Source: Pseudomonadota bacterium (lineage in GTDB: Bacteria; Pseudomonadota; Gammaproteobacteria; Steroidobacterales; Woeseiaceae). Taken from it: a DNA stretch of 64,000 bases. A model generated the notes under the pieces. It had not been told where the DNA came from. It ran no database searches and worked only from the letters and a program-made list of their open reading frames with translations. Within the stretch, counting starts at the first letter, position 1. Each line of letters opens with the position of its first letter. The position numbers were made by a program, and so were the translations under genes. This document shows positions 53,372-64,000 of the stretch, one piece after another. The stretch covers positions 1 to 64,000 of the forward strand of contig JADFNV010000008.1 of the NCBI GenBank assembly GCA_022563195.1. Direction: 5' to 3'.

Positions 53372-53671
53372 CTACACTCTGGCGACGCGAACGGTGCAGG
53401 TATTGGCCTCAACGCCTGATGCGCGCGCAGCGGCCATCAGCGTATCGGTTTCGAAGCGCAGTCGCGATGCCCAGGCAGACGAACTGGCCAGAACGATTAG
53501 CTCGCCAGCGCCGCGAATATTGGCGGCGACAATGCTGCCAGCCTCTTCGGCGGGCAGGGAATTCTGCAATATCTGCACTAATTTTCCCATATCGCGCGCA
53601 TGACGGATGATATCGCCTAAACCGCCGTCATCATTTGGATTTAATAAGTTTCCGAGGCGTTTAATTGTCAT
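53372..53671 (-). CDS. DUF721 / DciA-like protein
   Basis: Small protein with LVILASSSAWASRLRFE-like DUF721 core; position next to lpxC. Confidence 0.7.
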   Translation of the reverse strand: MTIKRLGNLLNPNDDGGLGDIIRHARDMGKLVQILQNSLPAEEAGSIVAANIRGAGELIVLASSSAWASRLRFETDTLMAAARASGVEANTCTVRVARV

Positions 53672-53775
53672 AAAAGTGTGACGTGGTTCGCAAATGGGAC
53701 AGTATGCAGCCAGAAAATATCACTGTTCGAGAGCCTGTATCTTGTATTAAAAACTGACATTATGCATATTGTCTG

Positions 53776-53868
53776 TCTCGATAAAGGCAAACTCGCTGAA
53801 AAGTGAGGGCGCAAAACCACCGATCTAAGGGATTCAATCCTAAGATAGCGGGGCTACCGAAGTGAATA
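53776..53868 (+). ncRNA. GEMM / cyclic-di-GMP-I riboswitch
   Basis: GGCAAACTCGCTGAAAAGTGAGGGCGCAAAACCACCGATCTAAGGGATTCAATCCTAAGATAGCGGGGCTACCGAAG closely parallels the GEMM-I consensus as in Vc2 (GGGCAAACC..GAAA..GGGACGCAAAGCC..GGCCUAAACC..GGUAGGUAGCGGGGUUACCGA). Confidence 0.93.
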
Positions 53869-53983
53869 TTGACGGCAGGTCCAGAACAAGAAGAGGTCGC
53901 CAGAAGTGGCGATATGCCTGCACGTCAAGTACAAGCGAGATAAAAAATAACAGTGCGAGTACAGCACACTCGAGGCTTTCTCG

Positions 53984-54916
53984 ATGAATGTAGTCATTTT
54001 CGGCAAGGGCTTTGCTAAGCCCAGGCAGCTGAATCTGTCCGGCCTGTCGGTCGGGGCAATCGCTTTTGTTTTGACCGCGTTTATTTCGCTTATCGGCTTT
54101 GCCGGAGGATACTGGTATTCATCTGTCACCGGTTCAGGCGTTAGCATGACCGAGGCCGCGAACTTGGCGGATGCGCTTGAATGGCAACGCGGCAGTATCG
54201 ATACGATTCGACAGTCGAACGAAGACACGCTCGATGCGTTGGCAATCCGTATAGCACAGCTGAATGCACGGCTTATTCGGCTCGACGCGCTAGGACGCCG
54301 ACTGACCAGCATGGCTGACCTGGAAGATAGTGAATTCGATTTTGATTCTATGCCTGCGCTCGGTGGTCCTGAAGAGCGACTTGCCACAGGTTCCAACGTC
54401 GCAATACCGGACGTTGTTGAAGCTATGCAGTCGCTCGATTATCAGCTTATTAATCGCGAAGCGCAGCTTGGTGTACTCGAGAGCGTGTTGATGACACAGA
54501 ATCTCAGGGACCGGGTGTACCCACAGGGAAGACCGGTAAAGTCCGGGTGGATTTCGTCCTATTTCGGAAAACGGACGGACCCGTTCACAGGCAAGCTCGC
54601 GAATCACACGGGTGTCGACTTCGCCGGTAAGGTCGGCGCGGAAGTCGTCGCCGTCGCGGATGGTGTTGTCACCTGGTCGGCTGACCGTTACGGCTACGGC
54701 ATCATGGTCGAAATCAACCACGGCAGCGGTTATTCGACGCGCTACGCGCATAATTCGGAGAATCTTGTCGCCGTAGGTGACGAAGTCAGGAAAGGCCAGG
54801 CCGTTGCACTCATGGGAGAGACGGGGCGTGCAACCGGGCCGAATCTGCACTTCGAGGTGCTGAAAAATGGCCGCCGAGTCAATCCCGTGAGCTTCATTCG
54901 CGCAGCTGGAAATTAG
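53984..54916 (+). CDS. M23 family metallopeptidase (LytM-type), membrane-anchored
   Basis: N-terminal TM; GWISSYFGKRTDPFTGKLANHTGVDFAG, NHGSGYSTRYAHNSENLVAVGDEVRKGQAVALMGETGRATGPNLHFEVLKNGR. Confidence 0.95.
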   Translation: MNVVIFGKGFAKPRQLNLSGLSVGAIAFVLTAFISLIGFAGGYWYSSVTGSGVSMTEAANLADALEWQRGSIDTIRQSNEDTLDALAIRIAQLNARLIRLDALGRRLTSMADLEDSEFDFDSMPALGGPEERLATGSNVAIPDVVEAMQSLDYQLINREAQLGVLESVLMTQNLRDRVYPQGRPVKSGWISSYFGKRTDPFTGKLANHTGVDFAGKVGAEVVAVADGVVTWSADRYGYGIMVEINHGSGYSTRYAHNSENLVAVGDEVRKGQAVALMGETGRATGPNLHFEVLKNGRRVNPVSFIRAAGN

Positions 54917-55053
54917 GCGCAGAAGCCATCGGGCTTCTTGAGATTTCGGAAATCACCCATAATTCGTTTGCACGGGCTAGTTTCGATAGAATAGCGGGCT
55001 TTGTTCGCCCGGCTTCTGTCCGGCGATAAGCTGAATCTCCTACAGGAGCCCTC

Positions 55054-57975
55054 GTGGCCAATTTTCTGACACGCATCTTTGGCAGTCGCAACCAGCGATT
55101 GTTGCGCCAGTACTCGAAAGTCGTCAGTAAGATTAATCTGCTCGAAGAGGGTTTGCAGGCGCTTGATGATGACGCGTTGCGCGGGCTAACGGGGGAACTC
55201 AAGCAGCGCTACATCGACGGCGAAACGCTCGACGACCTGCTGCCCGAGGCATTTGCAATCGCCCGTGAAGCGGGTCTGCGCACGCTCGGCATGCGGCCCT
55301 TCGATGTCCAGCTCATTGGTGGCATGGTGTTGCACGACGGCAATATTGCCGAGATGCGCACGGGTGAGGGCAAGACGCTGGTCGCGACATTGCCCGCGTA
55401 CCTCAATGCGTTGAGCGGTGATAGCGTCCACATCGTTACGGTCAACGAATATCTGGCGCAACGTGATGCAGACTGGATGCGGCCTGTGTATGAATTTCTT
55501 GGACTGTCCGTCGGCGTCTCCAAGAGCGGCCAGTCGCAAGACGAGAAACGTGAGGCGTACAACAGCGATATCACCTACGCGACCAACAACGAACTCGGCT
55601 TCGATTACTTGCGGGACAACCTGGCTTTCTCTTTGGCTGACAAGGTGCAGCGGAAACTCAATTTTGGGATCGTCGATGAGGTCGACTCGATTCTTATCGA
55701 CGAGGCGCGTACGCCTTTGATCATTTCGGGACCCGCGGAGGCCAGCACTGATCTTTATGCGCAAATCAACAAACTGATCCCGAAGCTTCAGGCACACGAA
55801 GAAACCGAAGCGGCCACAAATTTCGACATCGTGGCGAGAAATGTAACGCTGGTTGATGAGAGTGGCACTGCGCTTACGGTTGTCGATGAGAATGGCGAAA
55901 GTCGCGAAATCATGAGTCTGGAAAATGCCATCGAACTCGGTGAAGAACGCCTGGCGGACGTTGTCGTCGTCGATGACAGCGGCAAAGTGCCGGCGTGCAA
56001 GCTGGTCAGGCGAGGCGATTACACGACAGACGAGAAAGCCAAGCAGGTTCATGTAACTGAAGAAGGGCATCAAAAGGTCGAATCCCTGATGGTGCGCGCA
56101 GGTCTGCTCGAAGAGGGCGATAGCCTTTACGATGCGGCCAATATTCGCTTGCTTCACCATCTCAGCTCGGCGCTACGGGCGCATGCGATTTATCAGCGCG
56201 ACGTAGAATACATCGTTAAAGACGGCGAAGTCGTCATCGTCGACGAGTTCACAGGCCGTACGATGCCGGGCCGACGCTGGTCGGATGGCTTGCATCAGGC
56301 GATCGAGGCCAAGGAAGGCGTCGCGATCAAGCACGAAAACCAGACGGTCGCATCAATAACATTCCAGAACTTTTTTCGCTTGTACGCCAACCTGTCGGGC
56401 ATGACGGGTACGGCAGATACCGAAGCGTTTGAGTTCCAGCAAATCTACGGGCTCGAGGTCGTCGTGATCCCGACCCACCAGCCAATGGTTCGCGCGGATA
56501 ATCCGGACCTTGTTTACCTGACGGAGGAAGACAAGTTCGGCGCGATCGTTGACGACATCATTGACTGCCGAGAACGTGGTCAACCTGTACTTGTCGGCAC
56601 AACGTCGATCGAAACGTCGGAAGTCCTGTCATCATTCCTGCAGAAGCGCAAGATTGATCACGAGGTCCTCAATGCCAAGCAGCATGAGCGCGAGGCTATC
56701 GTCGTTCAGCAAGCCGGGCGGCCAGGCGCTATTACGATTGCAACGAACATGGCAGGTCGTGGTACCGATATCGTACTCGGCGGCAACCTCGACGCTGAGA
56801 TCGCGCGTGGTGGCAAAGATACCGATGTCGAGGCGATCCGCGCGGACTGGCAGGTGCGCCACGACGCTGTAATCGAATCTGGCGGCCTGCACATTGTTGG
56901 AACAGAGCGCCACGAGTCACGACGCATAGACAATCAGCTGAGGGGACGGTCTGGTCGTCAGGGAGACCCAGGATCGAGTCGATTCTACCTGTCAATGGAA
57001 GATACGCTGATGCGCATTTTTGGAGACCCGGACCGGACAAAAAGACTGTTGTCGCGCGCAGGAATGCGCGAGGGCGAAGCGATCGAGAGCAAATTGCTGT
57101 CGCGCCAGATCGAACGTGCGCAACGCAAAGTTGAGGCGCACAACTTTGATATTCGCAAAAATCTGCTTGAATATGACGATGTGGCCAATGATCAGCGCAA
57201 GGTCGTTTACCACCAACGCTCCGAACTCATGGCCGCCGACGAAATCGAGGATTCTGTTGCTGCGATTCGTGACGAAGTTATTTCGATGATCGTTGCACAG
57301 TACATTGCTCCGGGCAGTCTCGAGGAACAGTGGGATCCCGAGGGTCTGGGTAAGGCACTCGAGTCGGAATTTGGTTTGCAGCTGGATATCGCACGCTGGA
57401 TCCGCGAGGACAAGACCCTCAACGACGACGCGATCGTGGAGCGTTGCATCAAAGAAAGCGATGATGCCTACAAGCAAAAGGAAGCTACAGTTGGCAGCCA
57501 GCTTATGCGCAACGTCGAAAAGCAGGTCATGCTGCAGCAGCTCGATCATCACTGGAAAGATCACCTTGCCGGAATGGATTATTTGCGCCAGGGAATCGGT
57601 TTGCGGTCCTATGCACAAAAGAATCCCAAGCAGGAGTACAAGCGCGAGGCGTTCGAAATGTTTGGCGAAATGCTCGATGTAGTAAAACACGACACGATAA
57701 GCATCCTGAGCCGCATACGCATTCAGGGGGAGCAGGATCTTGATGACACCGCGGAACGCCAGCGCGCGGCGAAGGCCATGCAATTCCGCCATGCACAGGC
57801 ATCGGCGCTTGGCGACGACCGGCCCCAGGGCCAGGCGCCCGCGGAAGGGCGGCGGCCTGGCGCCGCGTCACCCGTCGCTCCTTTCGTGCGGGAGTCCCGC
57901 AAAGTCGGCAGGAATGAGCCCTGTCCCTGTGGCTCGGGCAAGAAATTCAAACAGTGTCACGGCAAGCTTACTTAG
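55054..57975 (+). CDS. secA: preprotein translocase subunit SecA
   Basis: [40 protein letters not shown]-terminal zinc-binding [14 protein letters not shown]. Confidence 0.98.
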   Translation: MANFLTRIFGSRNQRLLRQYSKVVSKINLLEEGLQALDDDALRGLTGELKQRYIDGETLDDLLPEAFAIAREAGLRTLGMRPFDVQLIGGMVLHDGNIAEMRTGEGKTLVATLPAYLNALSGDSVHIVTVNEYLAQRDADWMRPVYEFLGLSVGVSKSGQSQDEKREAYNSDITYATNNELGFDYLRDNLAFSLADKVQRKLNFGIVDEVDSILIDEARTPLIISGPAEASTDLYAQINKLIPKLQAHEETEAATNFDIVARNVTLVDESGTALTVVDENGESREIMSLENAIELGEERLADVVVVDDSGKVPACKLVRRGDYTTDEKAKQVHVTEEGHQKVESLMVRAGLLEEGDSLYDAANIRLLHHLSSALRAHAIYQRDVEYIVKDGEVVIVDEFTGRTMPGRRWSDGLHQAIEAKEGVAIKHENQTVASITFQNFFRLYANLSGMTGTADTEAFEFQQIYGLEVVVIPTHQPMVRADNPDLVYLTEEDKFGAIVDDIIDCRERGQPVLVGTTSIETSEVLSSFLQKRKIDHEVLNAKQHEREAIVVQQAGRPGAITIATNMAGRGTDIVLGGNLDAEIARGGKDTDVEAIRADWQVRHDAVIESGGLHIVGTERHESRRIDNQLRGRSGRQGDPGSSRFYLSMEDTLMRIFGDPDRTKRLLSRAGMREGEAIESKLLSRQIERAQRKVEAHNFDIRKNLLEYDDVANDQRKVVYHQRSELMAADEIEDSVAAIRDEVISMIVAQYIAPGSLEEQWDPEGLGKALESEFGLQLDIARWIREDKTLNDDAIVERCIKESDDAYKQKEATVGSQLMRNVEKQVMLQQLDHHWKDHLAGMDYLRQGIGLRSYAQKNPKQEYKREAFEMFGEMLDVVKHDTISILSRIRIQGEQDLDDTAERQRAAKAMQFRHAQASALGDDRPQGQAPAEGRRPGAASPVAPFVRESRKVGRNEPCPCGSGKKFKQCHGKLT

Positions 57976-58008
57976 CCCGCATTTCTCATCTCGGCCCCTG
58001 GGTGACAA

Positions 58009-58425
58009 ATGAGGGCCGGGCTTGCTAAAACAGTGAAGCACTTTCATGTCGCTGCCGGCATTCTTCACGATGCGGCTGGCCGCGTTCTGATCGCAGAACG
58101 CCTGTGCGACGGCTCGCTTAATGGTCTATGGGAGTTTCCGGGGGGCAAGATCGGCCCCGGCGAAACTGCGGCCGAGGCGCTGGAACGCGAGCTCGCGGAG
58201 GAACTCGGCATCGATGTGACCGCAAGCCGGCCGTTCATGGATCTGCGTCACGACTACCCCGATTACACGGTTGAACTTGAGTTCTTCCTGGTGACGGGCT
58301 GGCAGGGCGAACCCAGAGGCCTCGAGGGCCAGCAAATCCGCTGGGTCGACACCGCCGATCTCAACGCCGAAGAGCTGCTCCCCGCCGACGCACCACTCGT
58401 CACAGCACTACGCAATCTGTCGTAG
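58009..58425 (+). CDS. mutT: 8-oxo-dGTP diphosphatase MutT (Nudix)
   Basis: LWEFPGGKIGPGETAAEALERELAEELGI Nudix box. Confidence 0.95.
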   Translation: MRAGLAKTVKHFHVAAGILHDAAGRVLIAERLCDGSLNGLWEFPGGKIGPGETAAEALERELAEELGIDVTASRPFMDLRHDYPDYTVELEFFLVTGWQGEPRGLEGQQIRWVDTADLNAEELLPADAPLVTALRNLS

Positions 58426-58450
58426 CCTGCACGGTGGCAATCCCGATGCC

Positions 58451-58481
58451 CGGGCACGTTACCGGGTATTCGCTCGCGCTT
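58451..58481. repeat. 31-bp dispersed repeat, copy B (downstream of mutT)
   Basis: CGGGCACGTTACCGGGTATTCGCTCGCGCTT; one mismatch to 30450-30480. Confidence 0.85.
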
Positions 58482-58861
58482 AAGCTCGCTCGGCGTCCTG
58501 CCTCGCTCGCATCGGCCTGCGTTTGCTTGGGCGTCCTGCGTCGCAGCGCTCCGGACGACGCGCGAGCAAACACACCGATACCGTGCCCCTGCTTAGCTTT
58601 GCGAGGAACGTCCCTCCCACCGACCCTACGTTGATCGGAGGGTGGCCACGATACGGTGGCTCGTCGAGCGTCGTCGAAGCCGAGCGGAGCAGGGACAGCG
58701 AGAGCGAGGGTTCGCGGATTGGAGCGAGACAGGGACGTCGAAGCGACATTAAGCGAGAGGATCTACCGTGTCGGGGCCGCCATTTAGACATCGGGGCAAA
58801 TACCCGTTGGCGTGGCTGTGTGAATCGCTCGCTGGCCATTGGCGGGCTTCTGTAGAACGAA

Positions 58862-59656
58862 TCAGCAGATGCTGAGCTGGAACGGTACGTCCTGGCCGGT
58901 TTGCATCGCGCGGCTGTCGATTGTCGACCACTCGAGGAAGCGCACGGTAAAGCGGAGCTGGCTGCCGCTGATTTCGGGATAGAGCGAGCTGTCTTCGAGC
59001 AGGTTGATGCGCAGCAGGCGGCAATGCTCATCCTTTTGCAAGTTGTGCTTGAACATGCCGTTGATGGCGAGCTTATCCACCGGTAGCGCGCTTTCGCGAA
59101 TCAGCCACAGCACTTCGGTGACTGCGTCGCACAGCGGTCGAATCGCATTGATCCATATCAACAGGTCCTGCTGGCGTCTTGTATAGGGTTGGCGCAGCCA
59201 ATGACTGTACTCGGGAAGATCAAACTCGCAGGTACCACCGGGAATAGTGCTGCGGTTCTTGATTGCGTTGAGGAAATCGGATTCCTTGAGCGGCTGCAGA
59301 AACTGAGTTCCCGCGCCACCGACGTCGTTACGACTCTCGATGAGGTTTCGTATCAGTGTATCGAGTCGACCGGAGTCGACTTCGGGCTGACTCTGGTATC
59401 GCTGCAGAACACCGAGTTGCTGATCAACTTCCTTATGAACCTCGCTGCGAACATCGCCACGAGCCAGGATCGCGGTGATCTCGAGCAGGCTCGTAATGGT
59501 CGCTCGAGTGGCCCAGTCGCTCTCGAGTTCATTGTTGTAGAGCATCTGCTGGTAGAGAAACTCGAGCCTCATAAACGTCCGCATTCGTTCAGAGACGGGT
59601 TGCTCGTAGTACGCTGGCTCAGCGTGAGCGGCAATTTTTCTCGCAGGTTTCGCCAT
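58862..59656 (-). CDS. zapD: cell division protein ZapD (DUF1342)
   Basis: SERMRTFMRLEFLYQQ; GTCEFDLPEYSHWLRQP; neighbours coaE and mutT. Confidence 0.95.
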   Translation of the reverse strand: MAKPARKIAAHAEPAYYEQPVSERMRTFMRLEFLYQQMLYNNELESDWATRATITSLLEITAILARGDVRSEVHKEVDQQLGVLQRYQSQPEVDSGRLDTLIRNLIESRNDVGGAGTQFLQPLKESDFLNAIKNRSTIPGGTCEFDLPEYSHWLRQPYTRRQQDLLIWINAIRPLCDAVTEVLWLIRESALPVDKLAINGMFKHNLQKDEHCRLLRINLLEDSSLYPEISGSQLRFTVRFLEWSTIDSRAMQTGQDVPFQLSIC

Positions 59657-59724
59657 CAGGCTATTTTGCGCTACACCATGCTCTCAGGCAAATGCGTGCA
59701 AGCGTGGACGGCCGCCAGCCCGGG

Positions 59725-60357
59725 CTAGAGAGCCTTTGCCAGTTGGATGTAGGTGTCGTGCAGCGTATCGACCTGGGAGCGTGTCGCATCGAGGCTCGCA
59801 TCGTTGTAGATGACATCGTCAGCGATCGCGAGGCGCTCCTCACGGCTCGCCTGGGCCGCCAGGATACGTTGTGCCTGCTCCGGCGACTCTTCGTCTCGTA
59901 GCAGAAGTCGCTGAATCTGGATTTTTTGGTCACAATCGACCACAAGAATTCGATCGACAAGGTCCTTGAGCGGCGATTCGGTCAGCAGCGGCACGACGAT
60001 CAGCTGATAGTCGCCTCCGGCTGCTTTGGCCTGATAAATCGTTTCCTGCTGAATGCTCGGGTGCATAATCGCCTCGAGCTGGCGCCTCTGCCCTGCGTCG
60101 GCAAAAACCAGCTTACGCAAAGCCGATCGGTCGAGAGCTCCGTCGTCGTCAAAAACATCGTTGCCGAACAATGCGCGGATTGCATCCAGGGCGGGCTCTC
60201 CCGGCATGACGATCTGCCGCGCGATGACGTCGGTGTCGATTACCGGCACGCCGTGGTCTGCGAACATGTCGGCAACGATCGACTTGCCACTCGCGATACC
60301 GCCAGTGAGTCCAACGCGCATCGGTGCAGGAACCGCGATGCGGTCTTCGGAAGTCAC
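59725..60357 (-). CDS. coaE: dephospho-CoA kinase
   Basis: VGLTGGIASGKSIVADMFADHGVPVIDTDVIARQIV. Confidence 0.97.
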   Translation of the reverse strand: MTSEDRIAVPAPMRVGLTGGIASGKSIVADMFADHGVPVIDTDVIARQIVMPGEPALDAIRALFGNDVFDDDGALDRSALRKLVFADAGQRRQLEAIMHPSIQQETIYQAKAAGGDYQLIVVPLLTESPLKDLVDRILVVDCDQKIQIQRLLLRDEESPEQAQRILAAQASREERLAIADDVIYNDASLDATRSQVDTLHDTYIQLAKAL

Positions 60358-61242
60358 TTACAGAAAGGTGTCCAGATAGGTGTTCCTGATGGCCTCGCCG
60401 TAGAGCATTGCGATCCAGCCCGCGGCAGCGAGGTACGGGCCGAACGGAATGGGTAACTGACGATCGCGACCGCGAAAGATGATCATGGCGATGCCGATGA
60501 CCGCACCGACCACAGCCGACATCATGATGATTACCGGCAAGGCCTGCCAGCCGAGCCAGGCACCCAGTGCCGCGAGCAGCTTGAAGTCGCCGAATCCCAT
60601 GCCTTCTTTTCCGGTCACCATCTTGAAGAGCTGGTACACACTCCAGAGGCTCAGGTAGCCGGCTATCGCGCCGACGATGCTGTCCTGCGGCGAAACAAAC
60701 AAGGTCTCGGTGCCCGCCATTGGATGAAAAAGGCTCATCGCCAGGCCGGCCCAAAGCAGCGGCATGACGATGGAGTCGGGGATTAGCTGGTGATCGTAGT
60801 CGATCATGCTGATGGACACGAGTACGCAGCTCAGACCCATTGCCATCAAAGCTTCCCAGCCGAAGCCGAAGTGCCAGGCGCAAACGGCCGCCAGGACCGC
60901 CGTAAGCATTTCGATAAGCGGATAACGCGCAGAGATCTTTTGCTTGCAGCTGGCGCATTTCCGACCGAGCAGAAGATAACTCAACACGGGTATGTTCTGC
61001 CACGTCATGATGGCCTCGCCACACGATGGGCAGTGCGAGCGTGGCACGATGATATTGAATGAACCTTCAGGAAGATCCGCCGCCGGCGTACTGGATATTT
61101 CCAAGCACTGATCCCGCCACTCGCGCTGCATCATTATCGGCAATCGATAGATGACGACATTCAGAAAACTGCCGATTATCAATGCGAACGCGAATACGAC
61201 GGCGATGAATACCGCGGGTGACTGGGTAAATAGTTCAGCCAT
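60358..61242 (-). CDS. pilD: prepilin peptidase
   Basis: GSFLNVVIYRLP; CPSCGEAIMTWQNIPVLSYLLLGRKCASCKQKIS zinc motif; GFGDFKLLAALGAWLGWQALP. Confidence 0.96.
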   Translation of the reverse strand: MAELFTQSPAVFIAVVFAFALIIGSFLNVVIYRLPIMMQREWRDQCLEISSTPAADLPEGSFNIIVPRSHCPSCGEAIMTWQNIPVLSYLLLGRKCASCKQKISARYPLIEMLTAVLAAVCAWHFGFGWEALMAMGLSCVLVSISMIDYDHQLIPDSIVMPLLWAGLAMSLFHPMAGTETLFVSPQDSIVGAIAGYLSLWSVYQLFKMVTGKEGMGFGDFKLLAALGAWLGWQALPVIIMMSAVVGAVIGIAMIIFRGRDRQLPIPFGPYLAAAGWIAMLYGEAIRNTYLDTFL

Positions 61243-61339
61243 CCTGCTCCTCCAGCATCACTGAATAGCTTCCAAAAGAAAACGGCGACCGGAGTTTCCT
61301 CCGAACGCCGTTGCAATGCAAACGTGTGGCTCGTGCCTT

Positions 61340-62560
61340 CTAAATTACTGCTCCCATCTTGAAGATCGGCAGGTACATGGCGACGACGAGGCCGCCGACC
61401 AGCACGCCGAGAATCGCCATAATCATCGGCTCCAGTAAGCTCGAAAGGTTATCAACGGCATTGTCGACATCTTCTTCAAAAAAATCTGCAACCTTGGATG
61501 ACATCTCGTCGAGAGAGCCTGATTCCTCTCCGACTGCAATCATCTGAATTACCATGTTCGGGAACAGGCCGGTATTTTCCATGGATTGCTGTAGTGTTTG
61601 ACCCGTTGATACCTCGTCACGCATTTCGAGAACACCTATCTCGAAGACGATGTTGCCCGTAGCGCCAGCAACTGATTCAAGCGCCTCAACCAATGGCACG
61701 CCGGCCGCGAACATTGTTGACAGCGTACGCGCATAGCGTGCGACGGCCGCCTTCCGCAGGATCGAGCCAATAACTGGCATCTTGAGTGACATGCGATCAA
61801 GAAAGTGTCGCATTTTTCGTGAGCGTTTCTGAAAGTATAAGAATGTGCTGACGCTGCCGCCCATCAGGATGGCTATGAAGATGCCCTTTTCACGGACGAA
61901 TACCGACAAGTCGATAATCATTCGGGTAAAGGATGGCAGGTCTGCGCCAAAGCCCTTGAACAGGTCCTCAAACGCCGGGATCACGAAGATCAATAGAATG
62001 GTTGTCACGACAAATGCGACAACAACTACCGCTGCCGGATAGGTCAGTGCCTTCTTGATTTTCTTTTTCAGTGCCTCGGTTTTTTCCTTGTACGTTGCAA
62101 TCTTCTCGAGAAGGGTCTCGAGTGCGCCAGCTTGCTCGCCAGCCTCAACGAGATTGACAAACAGGTCGTCGAAATAAAGCGGATGTTTCGCTAATGCTTC
62201 GGCGAGCGCGCTGCCACCCTCTACATCGGCTTTGACAGCCATTATTAGCCTCTGCATCGCAGCATTCTCGTGACCATTGCCGACGATTTCGAACGATTGC
62301 ACGAGCGGAATTCCGGCGGCGAGCATTGTCGCTAGCTGGCGGCTGAAGAGGGCGATGTCACCGGGGGTAATGGTGCCGCCACCCGAAAATATCCCGGCTC
62401 TTTGTTTCCTGACGCGAGTCGGTACTACGCCTTTGCGTCGCAGGTCAGCACGCACAGCAGCCTCGTTTGCCGCCATGCTCTTGCCTTTAACTTTATGGCC
62501 CTTTCTGTCGGTACCTTCCCAGACAAAAGGGACGTTGCCCATTACTGCTGATTCAGCCAT
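61340..62560 (-). CDS. pilC: type IV pilus inner membrane platform protein PilC
   Basis: T2SF repeats: FSRQLATMLAAGIPLVQSFEIVGNG; ARTLSTMFAAGVPLVEALESVAGATGN. Confidence 0.96.
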   Translation of the reverse strand: MAESAVMGNVPFVWEGTDRKGHKVKGKSMAANEAAVRADLRRKGVVPTRVRKQRAGIFSGGGTITPGDIALFSRQLATMLAAGIPLVQSFEIVGNGHENAAMQRLIMAVKADVEGGSALAEALAKHPLYFDDLFVNLVEAGEQAGALETLLEKIATYKEKTEALKKKIKKALTYPAAVVVVAFVVTTILLIFVIPAFEDLFKGFGADLPSFTRMIIDLSVFVREKGIFIAILMGGSVSTFLYFQKRSRKMRHFLDRMSLKMPVIGSILRKAAVARYARTLSTMFAAGVPLVEALESVAGATGNIVFEIGVLEMRDEVSTGQTLQQSMENTGLFPNMVIQMIAVGEESGSLDEMSSKVADFFEEDVDNAVDNLSSLLEPMIMAILGVLVGGLVVAMYLPIFKMGAVI

Positions 62561-62588
62561 TTTCTTCGTCCATTAGCGAGGTCGAAAA

Positions 62589-64000
<1,412 letters not shown>

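Noticed and set aside
58480-59031. 183-aa and 110-aa ORFs in the mutT-zapD gap
   Set aside because: Arg/Ser-rich, overlap zapD antisense or repeats, no domain; region better explained as non-coding.

Overview
The window is a housekeeping stretch of a gammaproteobacterial chromosome. The lineage call comes only from gene content and order. Order of content: metK (partial), tkt-gap-pgk, a frameshifted PhoX/DUF839 remnant, pyk, penicillin acylase, a MoxR/VWA pair, peroxiredoxin, patatin, mgtE, the rapZ-ptsN-hpf-rpoN-lptB-lptA-lptC-kdsC-kdsD-yrbG block, bolA-murA, a DegS-like protease, petABC-sspA-sspB, yraN-lpoA, rsmI, RNase P RNA, the complete dcw cluster (mraZ to ftsZ) with lpxC, a DUF721 gene, an M23 peptidase, secA, mutT, zapD, coaE and pilD-pilC-pilB (partial). 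I saw no CRISPR array, tRNA, rRNA, prophage or defence island. The most interesting signals are non-coding. (1) A clear GEMM / cyclic-di-GMP-I riboswitch sits upstream of the M23 peptidase between lpxC and secA, followed by overlapping alternative hairpins that reach its start codon. (2) A 268-bp MITE-like element has perfect 30-bp terminal inverted repeats and two nested internal stems; its terminal TA(G) coincides with the pyk stop codon. (3) A 35-bp miniature relative supplies the TAG stop codons of both convergent genes murA and degS-like. (4) Other palindromic or dispersed repeats lie at gene 3' ends (rapZ, sspB, mutT, upstream of rnpB). (5) A PhoX gene carries two single-nucleotide frameshifts. 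All calls are by eye from sequence and translated ORFs; no searches or folding programs were run.
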